In this document: piece after piece, positions 37,842-51,175 of the stretch
Layout: every line of letters begins with the position of its first letter
Position numbering within the stretch: the first letter of the stretch is position 1
NCBI RefSeq assembly: GCF_964340395.1
Contig: NC_135567.1
Span: 558,883-622,882 of the forward strand
Reading direction: 5' to 3'
DNA length: 64,000 bases
Source: Glandiceps talaboti
Lineage: Eukaryota > Hemichordata > Enteropneusta > Spengelidae
Notes under the pieces: generated by a model
What the model was told of the DNA's origin: nothing
Database searches by the model: none
Seen by the model: the letters and a program-made list of their open reading frames with translations, nothing else
Translations under genes and position numbers: made by a program

Positions 37842-37842
37842 A
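37837..37842 (+). promoter_or_regulatory. Polyadenylation hexamer overlapping the stop codon
   Basis: TTCAAATAAAG contains both the TAA stop and AATAAA. No other AATAAA is seen before the 31 bp array begins at about 37925. If used, the 3' UTR would be only some 15-30 nt. If not, transcription would have to run into the array. Confidence 0.4.
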
Positions 37843-37924
37843 GTAATGAGCAATACAGTGAAGTTTTGTTTATAGTCATGGAAACAGAATATACTTAATA
37901 ATGGCAAAATCTTTAATATGAACT

Positions 37925-40900
37925 GTTACTAAGGGCCATGTAATCATTATCACCTGTTACTAATCACCGTTTAATAATTATCAACTGTTATTAAGGACTA
38001 TTTAATCATTATCAACTGTTACTAAGGACTATTTAATCACTATCAACTGTTATTAAGGACTATTTAATCACTATCAACTGTTATTAAGGACTATTTAATC
38101 ATTATCAACTGTTATTAAGGACTATTTAATCATTATTAACTGTTATTAAGGACTATTTAATCATTATCAACTGTTATTAAGGACTATTTAATCATTATCA
38201 ACTGTTATTAAGGACTATTTAATCATTATCAACTGTTATTAAGGACTATTTAATCATTATCAACTGTTACTAAGGACTATTTAATCACTATCAACTGTTA
38301 TTAAGGACTATTTAATCATTATCAACTGTTATTAAGGACTATTTAATCACTATCAACTGTTATTAAGGACTATTTAATCATTATCAACTGTTATTAAGGA
38401 CTATTTAATCATTATCAACTGTTATTAAGGACTATTTAATCATTATCAACTGTTATTAAGGACTATTTAATCACTATCAACTGTTACTAAGGACTATTTA
38501 ATCACTATCAACTGTTACTAAGGACTATTTAATCACTATCAACTGTTACTAAGGACTATTTAATCACTATCACCTGTTATTAAGGACTATTTAATCACTA
38601 TCAACTGTTATTAAGGACTATTTAATCACTATCAACTGTTACTAAGGACTATTTAATCATTATCAACTGTTATTAAGGACTATTTAATCACTATCAACTG
38701 TTATTAAGGACTATTTAATCACTATCACCTGTTACTAAGGACTATTTAATCATTATCAACTGTTATTAAGGACTATTTAATCACTATCAACTGTTATTAA
38801 GGACTATTTAATCACTATCAACTGTTACTAAGGACTATTTAATCACTATCAACTGTTACTAAGGACTATTTAATCACTATCAACTGTTACTAAGGACTAT
38901 TTAATCATTATCAACTGTTACTAAGGACTATTTAATCACTATCAACTGTTATTAAGGACTATTTAATCACTATCAACTGTTACTAAGGACTATTTAATCA
39001 TTATCAACTGTTATTAAGGACTATTTAATCACTATCAACTGTTACTAAGGACTATTTAATCACTATCAACTGTTATTAAGGACTATTTAATCATTATCAA
39101 CTGTTATTAAGGACTATTTAATCATTATCAACTGTTATTAAGGACTATTTAATCACTATCAACTGTTACTAAGGACTATTTAATCATTATCAACTGTTAT
39201 TAAGGACTATTTAATCACTATCAACTGTTACTAAGGACTATTTAATCACTATCAACTGTTATTAAGGACTATTTAATCATTATCAACTGTTATTAAGGAC
39301 TATTTAATCATTATCAACTGTTATTAAGGACTATTAAATCACTATCAACTGTTATTAAGGACTATTTAATCATTATCAACTGTTATTAAGGACTATTTAA
39401 TCACTATCAACTGTTATTAAGGACTATTTAATCACTATCAACTGTTACTAAGGACTATTTAATCATTATCAACTGTTATTAAGGACTATTTACTCATTAT
39501 CAACTGTTATTAAGGACTATTTAATCATTATCAACTGTTATTAAGGACTATTTAATCATTATCAACTGTTATTAAGGACTATTTAATCATTATCAACTGT
39601 TACTAAGGACTATTTAATCACTATCAACTGTTATTAAGGACTATTTAATCACTATCAACTGTTATTAAGGACTATTTAATCATTATCAACTGTTATTAAG
39701 GACTATTTAATCATTATCAACTGTTATTAAGGACTATTTAATCATTATCAACTGTTATTAAGGACTATTTAATCACTATCAACTGTTACTAAGGACTATT
39801 TAATCACTATCAACTGTTACTAAGGACTATTTAATCACTATCAACTGTTACTAAGGACTATTTAATCACTATCACCTGTTATTAAGGACTATTTAATCAC
39901 TATCAACTGTTATTAAGGACTATTTAATCACTATCAACTGTTACTAAGGACTATTTAATCATTATCAACTGTTATTAAGGACTATTTAATCACTATCAAC
40001 TGTTATTAAGGACTATTTAATCACTATCACCTGTTACTAAGGACTATTTAATCATTATCAACTGTTATTAAGGACTATTTAATCACTATCAACTGTTATT
40101 AAGGACTATTTAATCACTATCAACTGTTATTAAGGACTATTTAATCACTATCAACTGTTACTAAGGACTATTTAATCATTATCAACTGTTATTAAGGACT
40201 ATTTAATCACTATCAACTGTTACTAAGGACTATTTAATCACTATCAACTGTTATTAAGGACTATTTAATCATTATCAACTGTTATTAAGGACTATTTAAT
40301 CATTATCAACTGTTATTAAGGACTATTTAATCACTATCAACTGTTACTAAGGACTATTTAATCATTATCAACTGTTATTAAGGACTATTTAATCACTATC
40401 AACTGTTACTAAGGACTATTTAATCACTATCAACTGTTACTAAGGACTATTTAATCATTATCAACTGTTATTAAGGACTATTAAATCACTATCAACTGTT
40501 ATTAAGGACTATTTAATCATTATCAACTGTTATTAAGGACTATTTAATCACTATCAACTGTTATTAAGGACTATTTAATCACTATCAACTGTTACTAAGG
40601 ACTATTTAATCACTATCAACTGTTACTAAGGACTATTTAATCACTATCAACTGTTACTAAGGACTATTTAATCACTATCAACTGTTACTAAGGACTATTT
40701 AATCATTATCAACTGTTATTAAGGACTATTTAATCACTATCAACTGTTACTAAGGACTATTTAATCATTATCAACTGTTATTAAGGACTATTTAATCACT
40801 ATCAACTGTTATTAAGGACTATTTAATCACTATCACCTGTTACTAAGGACTATTTAATCAATATCAACTGTTATTAAGGACTATTTAATCACTATCAACT

Positions 40901-43900
40901 GTTATTAAGGACTATTTAATCACTATCAACTGTTATTAAGGACTATTTAATCACTATCAACTGTTACTAAGGACTATTTAATCATTATCAACTGTTATTA
41001 AGGACTATTTAATCACTATCAACTGTTACTAAGGACTATTTAATCACTATCAACTGTTATTAAGGACTATTTAATCATTATCAACTGTTATTAAGGACTA
41101 TTTAATCATTATCAACTGTTATTAAGGACTATTTAATCACTATCAACTGTTACTAAGGACTATTTAATCATTATCAACTGTTATTAATTACTATTTAATC
41201 ACTATCAACTGTTACTAAGGACTATTTAATCACTATCAACTGTTATTAAGGACTATTTAATCATTATCAACTGTTATTAAGGACTATTTAATCATTATCA
41301 ACTGTTATTAAGGACTATTTAATCACTATCAACTGTTATTAAGGACTATTTAATCATTATCAACTGTTATTAAGGACTATTTAATCACTATCAACTGTTA
41401 TTAAGGACTATTTAATCACTATCAACTGTTATTAAGGACTATTTAATCATTATCAACTGTTATTAAGGACTATTTAATCATTATCAACTGTTATTAAGGA
41501 CTATTTAATCACTATCAACTGTTACTAAGGACTATTTAATCACTATCAACTGTTACTAAGGACTATTTAATCACTATCACCTGTTACTAAGGACTATTTA
41601 ATCATTATCAACTGTTACTAAGGACTATTTAATCACTATCAACTGTTATTAAGGACTATTTAATCATTATCAACTGTTATTAAGGACTATTTAATCATTA
41701 TTAACTGTTACTAAGGACTATTTAATCACTATCAACTGTTATTAAGGACTATTTAATCACTATCAACTGTTATTAAGGACTATTTAATCACTATCAACTG
41801 TTACTAAGGACTATTTAATCACTATCAACTGTTACTAAGGACTATTTAATCACTATCAACTGTTACTAAGGACTATTTAATCATTATCAACTGTTATTAA
41901 GGACTATTTAATCACTATCAACTGTTATTAAGGACTATTTAATCATTATCAACTGTTATTAAGGACTATTTAATCACTATCAACTGTTATTAAGGACTAT
42001 TTAATCATTATCAACTGTTATTAAGGACTATTTAATCACTATCAACTGTTACTAAGGACTATTTAATCACTATCAACTGTTACTAAGGACTATTTAATCA
42101 CTATCAACTGTTATTAAGGACTATTAAATCACTATCAACTGTTATTAAGGACTATTTAATCACTATCAACTGTTACTAAGGACTATTTAATCACTATCAA
42201 CTGTTACTAAGGACTATTTAATCATTATCAACTGTTATTAAGGACTATTTAATCACTATCAACTGTTACTAAGGACTATTTAATCACTATCAACTGTTAT
42301 TAAGGACTATTAAATCACTATCAACTGTTATTAAGGACTATTAAATCACTATCAACTGTTATTAAGGACTATTTAATCACTATTAACTGTTATTAAGGAC
42401 TATTAAATCACTATCAACTGTTACTAAGGACTATTTAATCACTATCAACTGTTATTAAGGACTATTTAATCACTATCAACTGTTATTAAGGACTATTTAA
42501 TCACTATCAACTGTTACTAAGGACTATTTAATCACTATCAACTGTTACTAAGGACTATTTAATCACTATCAACTGTTACTAAGGACTATTTAATCACTAT
42601 CAACTGTTACTAAGGACTATTTAATCACTATCAACTGTTATTAAGGACTATTTAATCACTATCAACTGTTACTAAGGACTATTTAATCATTATCAACTGT
42701 TATTAAGGACTATTTAATCACTATCAACTGTTACTAAGGACTATTTAATCACTATTAACTGTTATTAAGGACTATTTAATAATTATCAACTGTTACTAAG
42801 GACTATTTAATAATTATCAACTGTTACTAAGGACTATTTAATCACTATCAACTGTTACTAAGGACTATTTAATCACTATTAACTGTTACTAAGGACTATT
42901 TAATCATTATCAACTGTTATTAAGGATTATTTAATCATTATCAACTGTTACTAAGGACTATTTAATCACTATCAACTGTTACTAAGGACTATTTAATCAC
43001 TATCAACTGTTATTAAGGACTATTTAATCATTATCAACTGTTATTAAGGACTATTTAATCATTATCAACTGTTACTAAGGACTATTTACTCATTATCAAC
43101 TGTTATTAAGGACTATTTAATCATTATCAACTGTTATTAAGGACTATTTAATCACTATCAACTGTTATTAAGGACTATTTAATCACTATCAACTGTTACT
43201 AAGGACTATTTAATCACTATCAACTGTTACTAAGGACTATTTAATCACTATCAACTGTTACTAAGGACTATTTAATCACTATCAACTGTTACTAAGGACT
43301 ATTTAATCACTATCAACTGTTACTAAGGACTATTTAATCACTATCAACTGTTACTAAGGACTATTTAATCACTATCAACTGTTACTAAGGACTATTTAAT
43401 CACTATCAACTGTTACTAAGGACTATTTAATCACTATCAACTGTTACTAAGGACTATTTAATCATTATCAACTGTTATTAAGGACTATTTAATCACTATC
43501 AACTGTTACTAAGGACTATTTAATCACTATCAACTGTTACTAAGGACTATTTAATCACTATCAACTGTTACTAAGGACTATTTAATCACTATCAACTGTT
43601 ACTAAGGACTATTTAATCACTATCAACTGTTACTAAGGACTATTTAATCATTATCAACTGTTATTAAGGACTATTTAATCACTATCAACTGTTACTAAGG
43701 ACTATTTAATCACTATCAACTGTTATTAAGGACTATTTAATCACTATCAACTGTTACTAAGGACTATTTAATCACTATCAACTGTTACTAAGGACTATTT
43801 AATCACTATCAACTGTTACTAAGGACTATTTAATCATTATCAACTGTTATTAAGGACTATTTAATCACTATCAACTGTTACTAAGGACTATTTAATCACT

Positions 43901-46900
43901 ATCAACTGTTACTAAGGACTATTTAATCACTATCAACTGTTACTAAGGACTATTTAATCACTATCAACTGTTATTAAGGACTATTTAATCATTATCAACT
44001 GTTACTAAGGACTATTTAATCACTATCAACTGTTACTAAGGACTATTTAATCATTATCAACTGTTATTAAGGACTATTTAATCACTATCAACTGTTATTA
44101 AGGACTATTTAATCATTATCAACTGTTACTAAGGAATATTTAATCACTATCAACTGTTACTAAGGACTATTTAATCACTATCAACTGTTATTAAGGACTA
44201 TTTAATCATTATCAACTGTTACTAAGGACTATTTAATCACTATCAACTGTTACTAAGGACTATTTAATCATTATCAACTGTTACTAAGGACTATTTAATC
44301 ACTATCAACTGTTACTAAGGTCTATTTAATCACTATCAACTGTTATTAAGGACTATTTAATCACTATCAACTGTTACTAAGGACTATTTAATCATTATCA
44401 ACTGTTATTAAGGACTATTTAATCACTATCAACTGTTATTAAGGACTATTTAATCACTATCAACTGTTACTAAGGACTATTTAATCACTATCAACTGTTA
44501 CTAAGGACTATTTAATCACTATCAACTGTTACTAAGGACTATTTAATCACTATCAACTGTTATTAAGGACTATTTAATAATTATCAACTGTTATTAAGGA
44601 CTATTTAATCACTATCAACTGTTACTAAGGACTATTTAATCATTATTAACTGTTATTAAGGACTATTTAATCACTATCAACTGTTACTAAGGACTATTTA
44701 ATCACTATTAACTGTTATTAAGGACTATTAAATCACTATCAACTGTTACTAAGGACTATTTAATCACTATCAACTGTTACTAAGGACTATTTAATCACTA
44801 TCAACTGTTATTAAGGACTATTTAATCACTATCAACTGTTACTAAGGACTATTTAATCACTATCAACTGTTATTAAGGACTATTTAATCACTATCAACTG
44901 TTACTAAGGACTATTTAATCACTATCAACTGTTATTAAGGACTATTTAATAATTATCAACTGTTATTAAGGACTATTTAATCACTATCAACTGTTACTAA
45001 GGACTATTTAATCATTATTAACTGTTATTAAGGACTATTTAATCACTATCAACTGTTACTAAGGACTATTTAATCACTATTAACTGTTATTAAGGACTAT
45101 TAAATCACTATCAACTGTTACTAAGGACTATTTAATCATTATTAACTGTTACTAAGGACTATTTAATCACTATTAACTGTTATTAAGGACTATTTAATCT
45201 CTATCAACTGTTACTAAGGACTATTTAATCATTATTAACTGTTATTAAGGACTATTTAATCACTATCAACTGTTACTAAGGACTATTTAATCACTATCAA
45301 CTGTTACTAAGGACTATTAAATCACTATCAACTGTTATTAAGGACTATTTAATCACTATCAACTGTTACTAAGGACTATTTAATCACTATTAACTGTTAT
45401 TAAGGACTATTTAATCACTATCAACTGTTACTAAGGACTATTTAATCACTATCAACTGTTATTAAGGACTATTTAATCATTATCAACTGTTATTAAGGAC
45501 TATTTAATCACTATCAACTGTTACTAAGGACTATTTAATCACTATCAACTGTTACTAAGGACTATTTAATCACTATCAACTGTTATTAAGGACTATTTAA
45601 TCATTATCAACTGTTACTAAGGACTATTTAATCACTATCAACTGTTATTAAGTACTATTTAATCATTATCAACTGTTACTAAGGACTATTTAATCATTAT
45701 CAACTGTTATTAAGGACTATTTAATCACTATCAACTGTTATTAAGGACTATTTAATCATTATCAACTGTTACTAAGGACTATTTAATCACTATCAACTGT
45801 TACTAAGGACTATTTAATCATTATCAACTGTTATTAAGGACTATTTAATCACTATCAACTGTTATTAAGGACTATTTAATCACTATCAACTGTTATTAAG
45901 GACTATTTAATCACTATCAACTGTTATTAAGGACTATTTAATCACTATCAACTGTTACTAAGGACTATTTAATCATTATCAACTGTTATTAAGGACTATT
46001 TAATCATTATCAACTGTTATTAAGGACTATTTAATCACTATCAACTGTTATTAAGGACTATTTAATCACTATCAACTGTTATTAAGGACTATTTAATCAC
46101 TATCAACTGTTATTAAGGACTATTTAATCACTATCAACTGTTATTAAGGACTATTTAATCATTATCAACTGTTATTAAGGACTATTTAATCACTATCAAC
46201 TGTTACTAAGGACTATTTAATCACTATCAACTGTTACTAAGGACTATTTAATCACTATCAACTGTTATTAAGGACTATTTAATCATTATCAACTGTTACT
46301 AAGGACTATTTAATCACTATCAACTGTTATTAAGGACTATTTAATCATTATCAACTGTTACTAAGGACTATTTAATCACTATCAACTGTTATTAAGGACT
46401 ATTTAATCACTATCAACTGTTATTAAGGACTATTTAATCATTATCAACTGTTACTAAGGACTATTTAATCACTATCAACTGTTACTAAGGACTATTTAAT
46501 CATTATCAACTGTTATTAAGGACTATTTAATCACTATCAACTGTTATTAAGGACTATTTAATCACTATCAACTGTTATTAAGGACTATTTAATCATTATC
46601 AACTGTTATTAAGGACTATTTAATCACTATCAACTGTTATTAAGGACTATTTAATCATTATCAACTGTTATTAAGGACTATTTAATCACTATCAACTGTT
46701 ACTAAGGACTATTTAATCACTATCAAATGTTACTAAGGACTATTTAATCACTATCAACTGTTACTAAGGACTATTTAATCACTATCAACTGTTATTAAGG
46801 ACTATTTAATCACTATCAACTGTTATTAAGGACTATTTAATCACTATCAACTGTTATTAAGGACTATTTAATCATTATCAACTGTTATTAAGGACTATTT

Positions 46901-47632
46901 AATCATTATCAACTGTTATTAAGGACTATTTAATCACTATCAACTGTTATTAAGGACTATTTAATCACTATCAACTGTTATTAAGGACTATTTAATCACT
47001 ATCAACTGTTATTAAGGACTATTTAATCATTATCAACTGTTATTAAGGACTATTTAATCATTATCAACTGTTATTAAGGACTATTTAATCACTATCAACT
47101 GTTATTAAGGACTATTTAATCACTATCAACTGTTATTAAGGACTATTTAATCACTATCAACTGTTATTAAGGACTATTTAATCATTATCAACTGTTATTA
47201 AGGACTATTTAATCATTATCAACTGTTATTAAGGACTATTAAATCATTATCAACTGTTATTAAGGACTATTTAATCATTATCAACTGTTATTAAGGACTA
47301 TTTAATCACTATCAACTGTTACTAAGGACTATTTAATCACTATCAACTGTTACTAAGGACTATTTAATCACTATCAACTGTTATTAAGGACTATTTAATC
47401 ACTATCAACTGTTATTAAGGACTATTTAATCACTATCAACTGTTACTAAGGACTATTTAATCATTATCAACTGTTATTAAGGACTATTTAATCATTATCA
47501 ACTGTTATTAAGGACTATTAAATCACTATCAACTGTTATTAAGGACTATTTAATCATTATCAACTGTTATTAAGGACTATTTAATCATTATCAACTGTTA
47601 CTAAGGACTATTTAATCACTATCAACTGTTAC
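37925..47632. repeat. Minisatellite, 31 bp unit, about 313 copies
   Basis: The unit is AAGGACTATTTAATCACTAT then CAACTGTTATT (31 bp). The main variants are CACT/CATT and TTATT/TTACT, with rarer CACCTG, ATTAAATC and TTAATAATT. Rare variants mark block duplications at exact multiples of 31: CACCTG at 38571 and 39873 (1302 bp, 42 units), and TTTAATAA at 44571 and 44943 (372 bp, 12 units). Every unit has stops in all frames. It occupies nearly all the space between the 3' end of the + gene and the CRE-type array. Confidence 0.98.
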
Positions 47633-47866
47633 GGTGATGTCACATTGTGTATTGTGACGGTGATGTCACATTGTGTACTGTAATGATGACGTCACATTGT
47701 GTATTGTGACGGTGATGTCACATTGTGTACTGTAATGATGACGTCACATTTTGTATTGTGACGGTGATGTCACATTGTGTACTGTAATGATGACGTCACA
47801 TTGTATATTGTGACGGTGATGTCACATTGTGTACTGTAATGATGACGTCACATTGTATATTGTGAT
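47633..47866. repeat. Minisatellite, 52 bp unit with CRE sites
   Basis: CGGTGATGTCACATTGTGTA then CTGTAATGATGACGTCACAT then TGTGTATTGTGA repeats every 52 bp for about 4.5 units. It begins directly where the 31 bp array ends (CAACTGTTAC|GGTGATGTCAC). Each full unit has one perfect palindromic TGACGTCA (47687, 47739, 47791, 47843) and one TGATGTCA half-variant, the consensus for CREB/ATF-type bZIP factors. Confidence 0.9.
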
Positions 47867-47893
47867 GGTGACATCTCGTAAGAATTACTTAGC

Positions 47894-48010
47894 TTTCGAG
47901 GGGCCGGTCAGTTTCTTTGGCCGGGGGAGGGGGGGGATTTCTAGGGGTCACCCTGTTTTTGAAAATGGCAATAGGGATGGGGGGGGGGGGGTCATTGTGT
48001 TTTGGATTTT
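47894..48010 (+). mobile_element. Dispersed G/C-tract element, copy 2
   Basis: GGGGCCGGTCAGTTTCT, then several poly-G blocks and GGGGTCACCCTGTTTTTGAA. The head matches the segment at 62468 (GGGACCGGTCAGTTTCT). There is no coding sequence; a 72-codon frame through it is Gly-rich by composition only. Confidence 0.5.
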
Positions 48011-48408
48011 GATGGAAGAAAAAATCCTTTTCTACAATGGCATATAGCCTTGTCTGAAATGTTGCACATGTAAATATTTGTTCTTGTCCCTGTTTCTTAC
48101 ATGAATTCTTTAATATTACTTATTAGTTCAAACATAACTATACATATACATATACATATACATGTATTACCTAGCTACCACACTAGTAACAGAACATGTC
48201 ATGGAAATGCTTGGCTGTTTCACAATAAGTGCTTCACTTATATTGCACTTTGGGGCAAAATTGAACTTGAAGGTTTCGTAATGGTAATCTTCATAGATAG
48301 TTTATAAAAGAAGTTAATCTAAAATGTTCTACTCGTCACTATGAACTTGTCAGAAGGGATTAATACACTTTCTATTTTGGACACTACATGTTATTGACAC
48401 TACAAATC

Positions 48409-48840
48409 ACCACATCACATCAGATTCCAGTTTCTATTATACACTAGGTATGACCACCTAAAGTTCTCTAACATACCGGTGACTTTACTATACATGCAAT
48501 ATTAATGTCCCTATACCAATGTTACAGGCCCATTTTTATGTGACATGGGAAACTCATTTAAAACTTTACATTTACATTAGTTTTTCGAAGCTTGGAAATA
48601 TTACCTCAAAGGCTATGAATAACCTAAACATTGCCTTAATAGAAGCAAAAAACTGCAGATCTGCCAGGGGGAAAACCCCAAGGACTTCCTCACCCCAGAG
48701 GTCACTCATGCATTCAACCAATAATCTGATGCACCAGCAACCTTTTTCCTGTCATAATGGTATTAAACTTTTCTTAAATATTTTCACCCTATTCTAATTT
48801 GAGATGATATTGTCTTTTAAAGATGTGACATGTTTGCCAA
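48409..48840 (-). repeat. Inverted copy of the repeat at the window's right end
   Basis: Read as reverse complement, this segment matches 63573-64000 over about 430 bp with small indels. Shared landmarks are CCAGTTTCTATTATACACTA (48428), CATACCGGTGACTTTA, AAGCTTGGAAATATTACCTC, GGGGGAAAACCCCAAGGACT and ACTCATGCATTCAACC. Homology stops at GTTTGCCAA (about 48840). It appears to contain one to two monomers of the roughly 235 bp satellite-like unit seen at 62757-63560. A 92-codon + strand frame inside is not supported as a gene. Confidence 0.9.
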
Positions 48841-49067
48841 ACTTAAGAATTGTATAAATTGGGATTATAATATCAACCTGTCTGGGTTATAAATTGGGAT
48901 AAAATATTTTATATGTAGCTAATAATGGGGCTAGTGTCAGCTTACTAGATGTTTGGTCGGGAGAGTAAACAACACATTACATTTACTTGATACTAATGGA
49001 AATATGGGAGAGGCAAGAAGTTGGTACTATCATGATAACATGAGAAGAATGGTACTATCAGAGCAGG

Positions 49068-49770
49068 TAGAGAGAGGGTGCTATGACACTGTGGAAGAGG
49101 GGGTGTTACCACTATACTCTGTAGAGAGAGGGTGCTATGACACTGTGAAAGAGGGGGTGTTACCACTATACTCTGTAGAGAGAGGGTGCTATGACACTGT
49201 GAAAGAGGGGGTGTTACCACTATACTCTGTAGAGAGAGGGTGCTATGACACTGTGAAAGAGGGGGTGTTACCACTATACTCTGTAGAGAGAGGGTGCTAT
49301 GACACTGTGAAAGAGAGGGTGTTACCACTATACTCTGTAGAGAGAGGGTGCTATGACACTGTGAAAGAGGGGGTGTTACCACTATACTCTGTAGAGAGAG
49401 GGTGCTATGACACTGTGAAAGAGGGGGTGTTACCACTATACTCTGTAGAGAGAGGGTGCTATGACACTATGAAAGAGGGGGTGTTACCACTATACTCTGT
49501 AGAGAGAGGGTGCTATGACACTGTGAAAGAGGGGGTGTTACCACTATACTCTGTAGAGAGAGGGTGCTATGGCACTGTGAAAGAGGGGGTGTTACCACTA
49601 TACTCTGTAGAGAGAGGGTGCTATGACACTGTGAAAGAGGGGGTGTTACCACTATACTCTGTAGAGAGAGGGTGCTATGACACTGTGAAAGAGGGGGTGT
49701 TACCACTATACTCTGTAGAGAGAGGGTGCTATGGCACTGTGAAAGAGGGGGTGTTACCACTATACTATGG
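49068..49770 (+). repeat. Minisatellite, 54 bp unit, 13 copies (open frame)
   Basis: GTAGAGAGAGGGTGCTATGA CACTGTGAAAGAGGGGGTGT TACCACTATACTCT (54 bp) is repeated 13 times with very few substitutions. Because 54 is a multiple of 3, a + strand frame repeats the 18-residue unit VERGCYDTVKEGVLPLYS and stays open from about 48953 to 49852; a minus-strand frame is open as well. The near-identity of units, equal openness on both strands and lack of splice or start signals make a plain minisatellite more likely than a gene. 48841-49067 holds nothing else I can support. Confidence 0.85.
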
Positions 49771-49852
49771 GGGGGAGTTGTGCTACCACGATAATACAAG
49801 ATATGGTGCTACATTGAGAGAGAGACTCACTATCTGTTTATTGTTATCATAA

Positions 49853-50277
49853 CTCTAATATACTGATTTGAACCGTAAGTATTTTAAAGAAGTCTTTTGA
49901 AATATCGACATTTATCTGAAATATTGATATGATTTGTAATTAATAAAATACATCAGAAATGTAGTCCGAGTTAGCAATCAAAAATCAAAATTATAACTTA
50001 ATTAATACTACATAAATGTTCTTGGTGACATCAGCATAGGTATTAAGTGGGTACCATACCCAGAATTCCCTACCTCAATACACGAGAAATTGGTTCGTGG
50101 CGAATTTGAATAATTTTATTCCTCACATTTTAAGGCAAATTGCAGAATGTATAGGTGGTGACAGCGACTTTTTACGACTTCATGACATCAGTCCTGCCTT
50201 TGTTCCAGTTTAAGTAATTTACACAACTGTTTAAATATTCACAGAATGTTACCTCAGAAATAAGATTGATATATATC

Positions 50278-50325
<48 letters not shown>

Positions 50326-50565
50326 CTACTACTAAAATACTGCAAATGATTTAATCTCAAAATATACTAATGATAAAATGGATATTATAGCTACACATCA
50401 GAATCTTATATTAAATGAAAATAATGTCATGTGAAACTGTAATATACAGTTATGACGTCATATGAAACTGCATACAATACTAACAACCATCACGTTGGTG
50501 TCTATAACTAACGTTGAGCATCACTATGGTGATAACTGCTATGGCGACCATTGCTATGGTGATCA
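49853..50565. other. 3' flank of the aminopeptidase gene, with (ATC)n
   Basis: On the minus strand this is the 3' UTR or downstream region. Possible poly(A) hexamers are ATTAAA (complement of TTTAAT at about 50348) and AATAAA (complement of TTTATT at 50115-50120). A (TCA)n microsatellite lies at 50280-50325. No other gene is seen. Confidence 0.5.
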
Positions 50566-50706
50566 TTACTGTGCATTCAACCACCTCTGAACACTTTCAA
50601 TGTTATCCCTCATCCATTTAATGTTGGCTTTGGTACCTTCAATGGCTTGTTCATAAGCACGAGCTGCGGAGCCAAGATTTGGATGGGCTGCTCCAAAGTC
50701 TTCAAG
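50566..50706 (-). CDS. Aminopeptidase N-like (M1), terminal coding exon
   Basis: The minus strand reads acceptor TATTTTGCAG, then LEDFGAAHPNLGSAARAYEQ and AIEGTKANIKWMRDNIESVQ, ending RWLNAQ and TAA (50566-50568). It is 141 nt and begins in phase 0. The pattern Gly-Ser..Ala-(x)-Glu-Gln-Ala-(x)5-Lys-Ala-Asn-Ile-Lys-Trp is the well-known end of M1 zinc aminopeptidases (ERAP1-like C-terminal helical domain), as in aminopeptidase N. This domain closes over the active site and shapes peptide access. The exon follows either exon B (51176) or exon A (51990), both of which end in phase 0. Confidence 0.95.
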   Translation of the reverse strand, partial: LEDFGAAHPNLGSAARAYEQAIEGTKANIKWMRDNIESVQRWLNAQ

Positions 50707-50939
50707 CTGCAAAATAGATATAAAGTGTGGTTGAATAAAATCATAGAATCACATATATCATCCTCGTGGGAAGTGGCGTATCCATCACTTAGGCAATGTT
50801 CACATGTGACATCCCCATCATGAGAAGTGACACCCCCTCATCAGAAGTGACACACCTCCTCAGAAGTTGAAATACCTTTTCACCAGAAATGACATCCCTT
50901 CATTAGAAGTGGTATACTCTGTCATCGAAAGTAGCATCG

Positions 50940-50958
50940 TATTTATCTTGTCTATCTA

Positions 50959-51039
<81 letters not shown>

Positions 51040-51084
51040 GTCTCTCTTGTCTGTTGTCTGTCTGTTGTTTGTCTATCTCTTGTC

Positions 51085-51118
<34 letters not shown>

Positions 51119-51119
51119 G
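50940..51119. repeat. (TGTC)n microsatellite
   Basis: A (CTGT)n run with TCT and TTG interruptions, in the last intron of the aminopeptidase gene. Cys/Leu/Ser/Val frames over it are artefacts. Just left, 50770-50940 has a loose roughly 20-25 bp repeat of AGAAGTGACA..CC. Confidence 0.95.
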
Positions 51120-51175
51120 ACCCTATTCTACATGAGCACATTGTCAGCATTAACCAAAGTATAAATGTGTACTAC

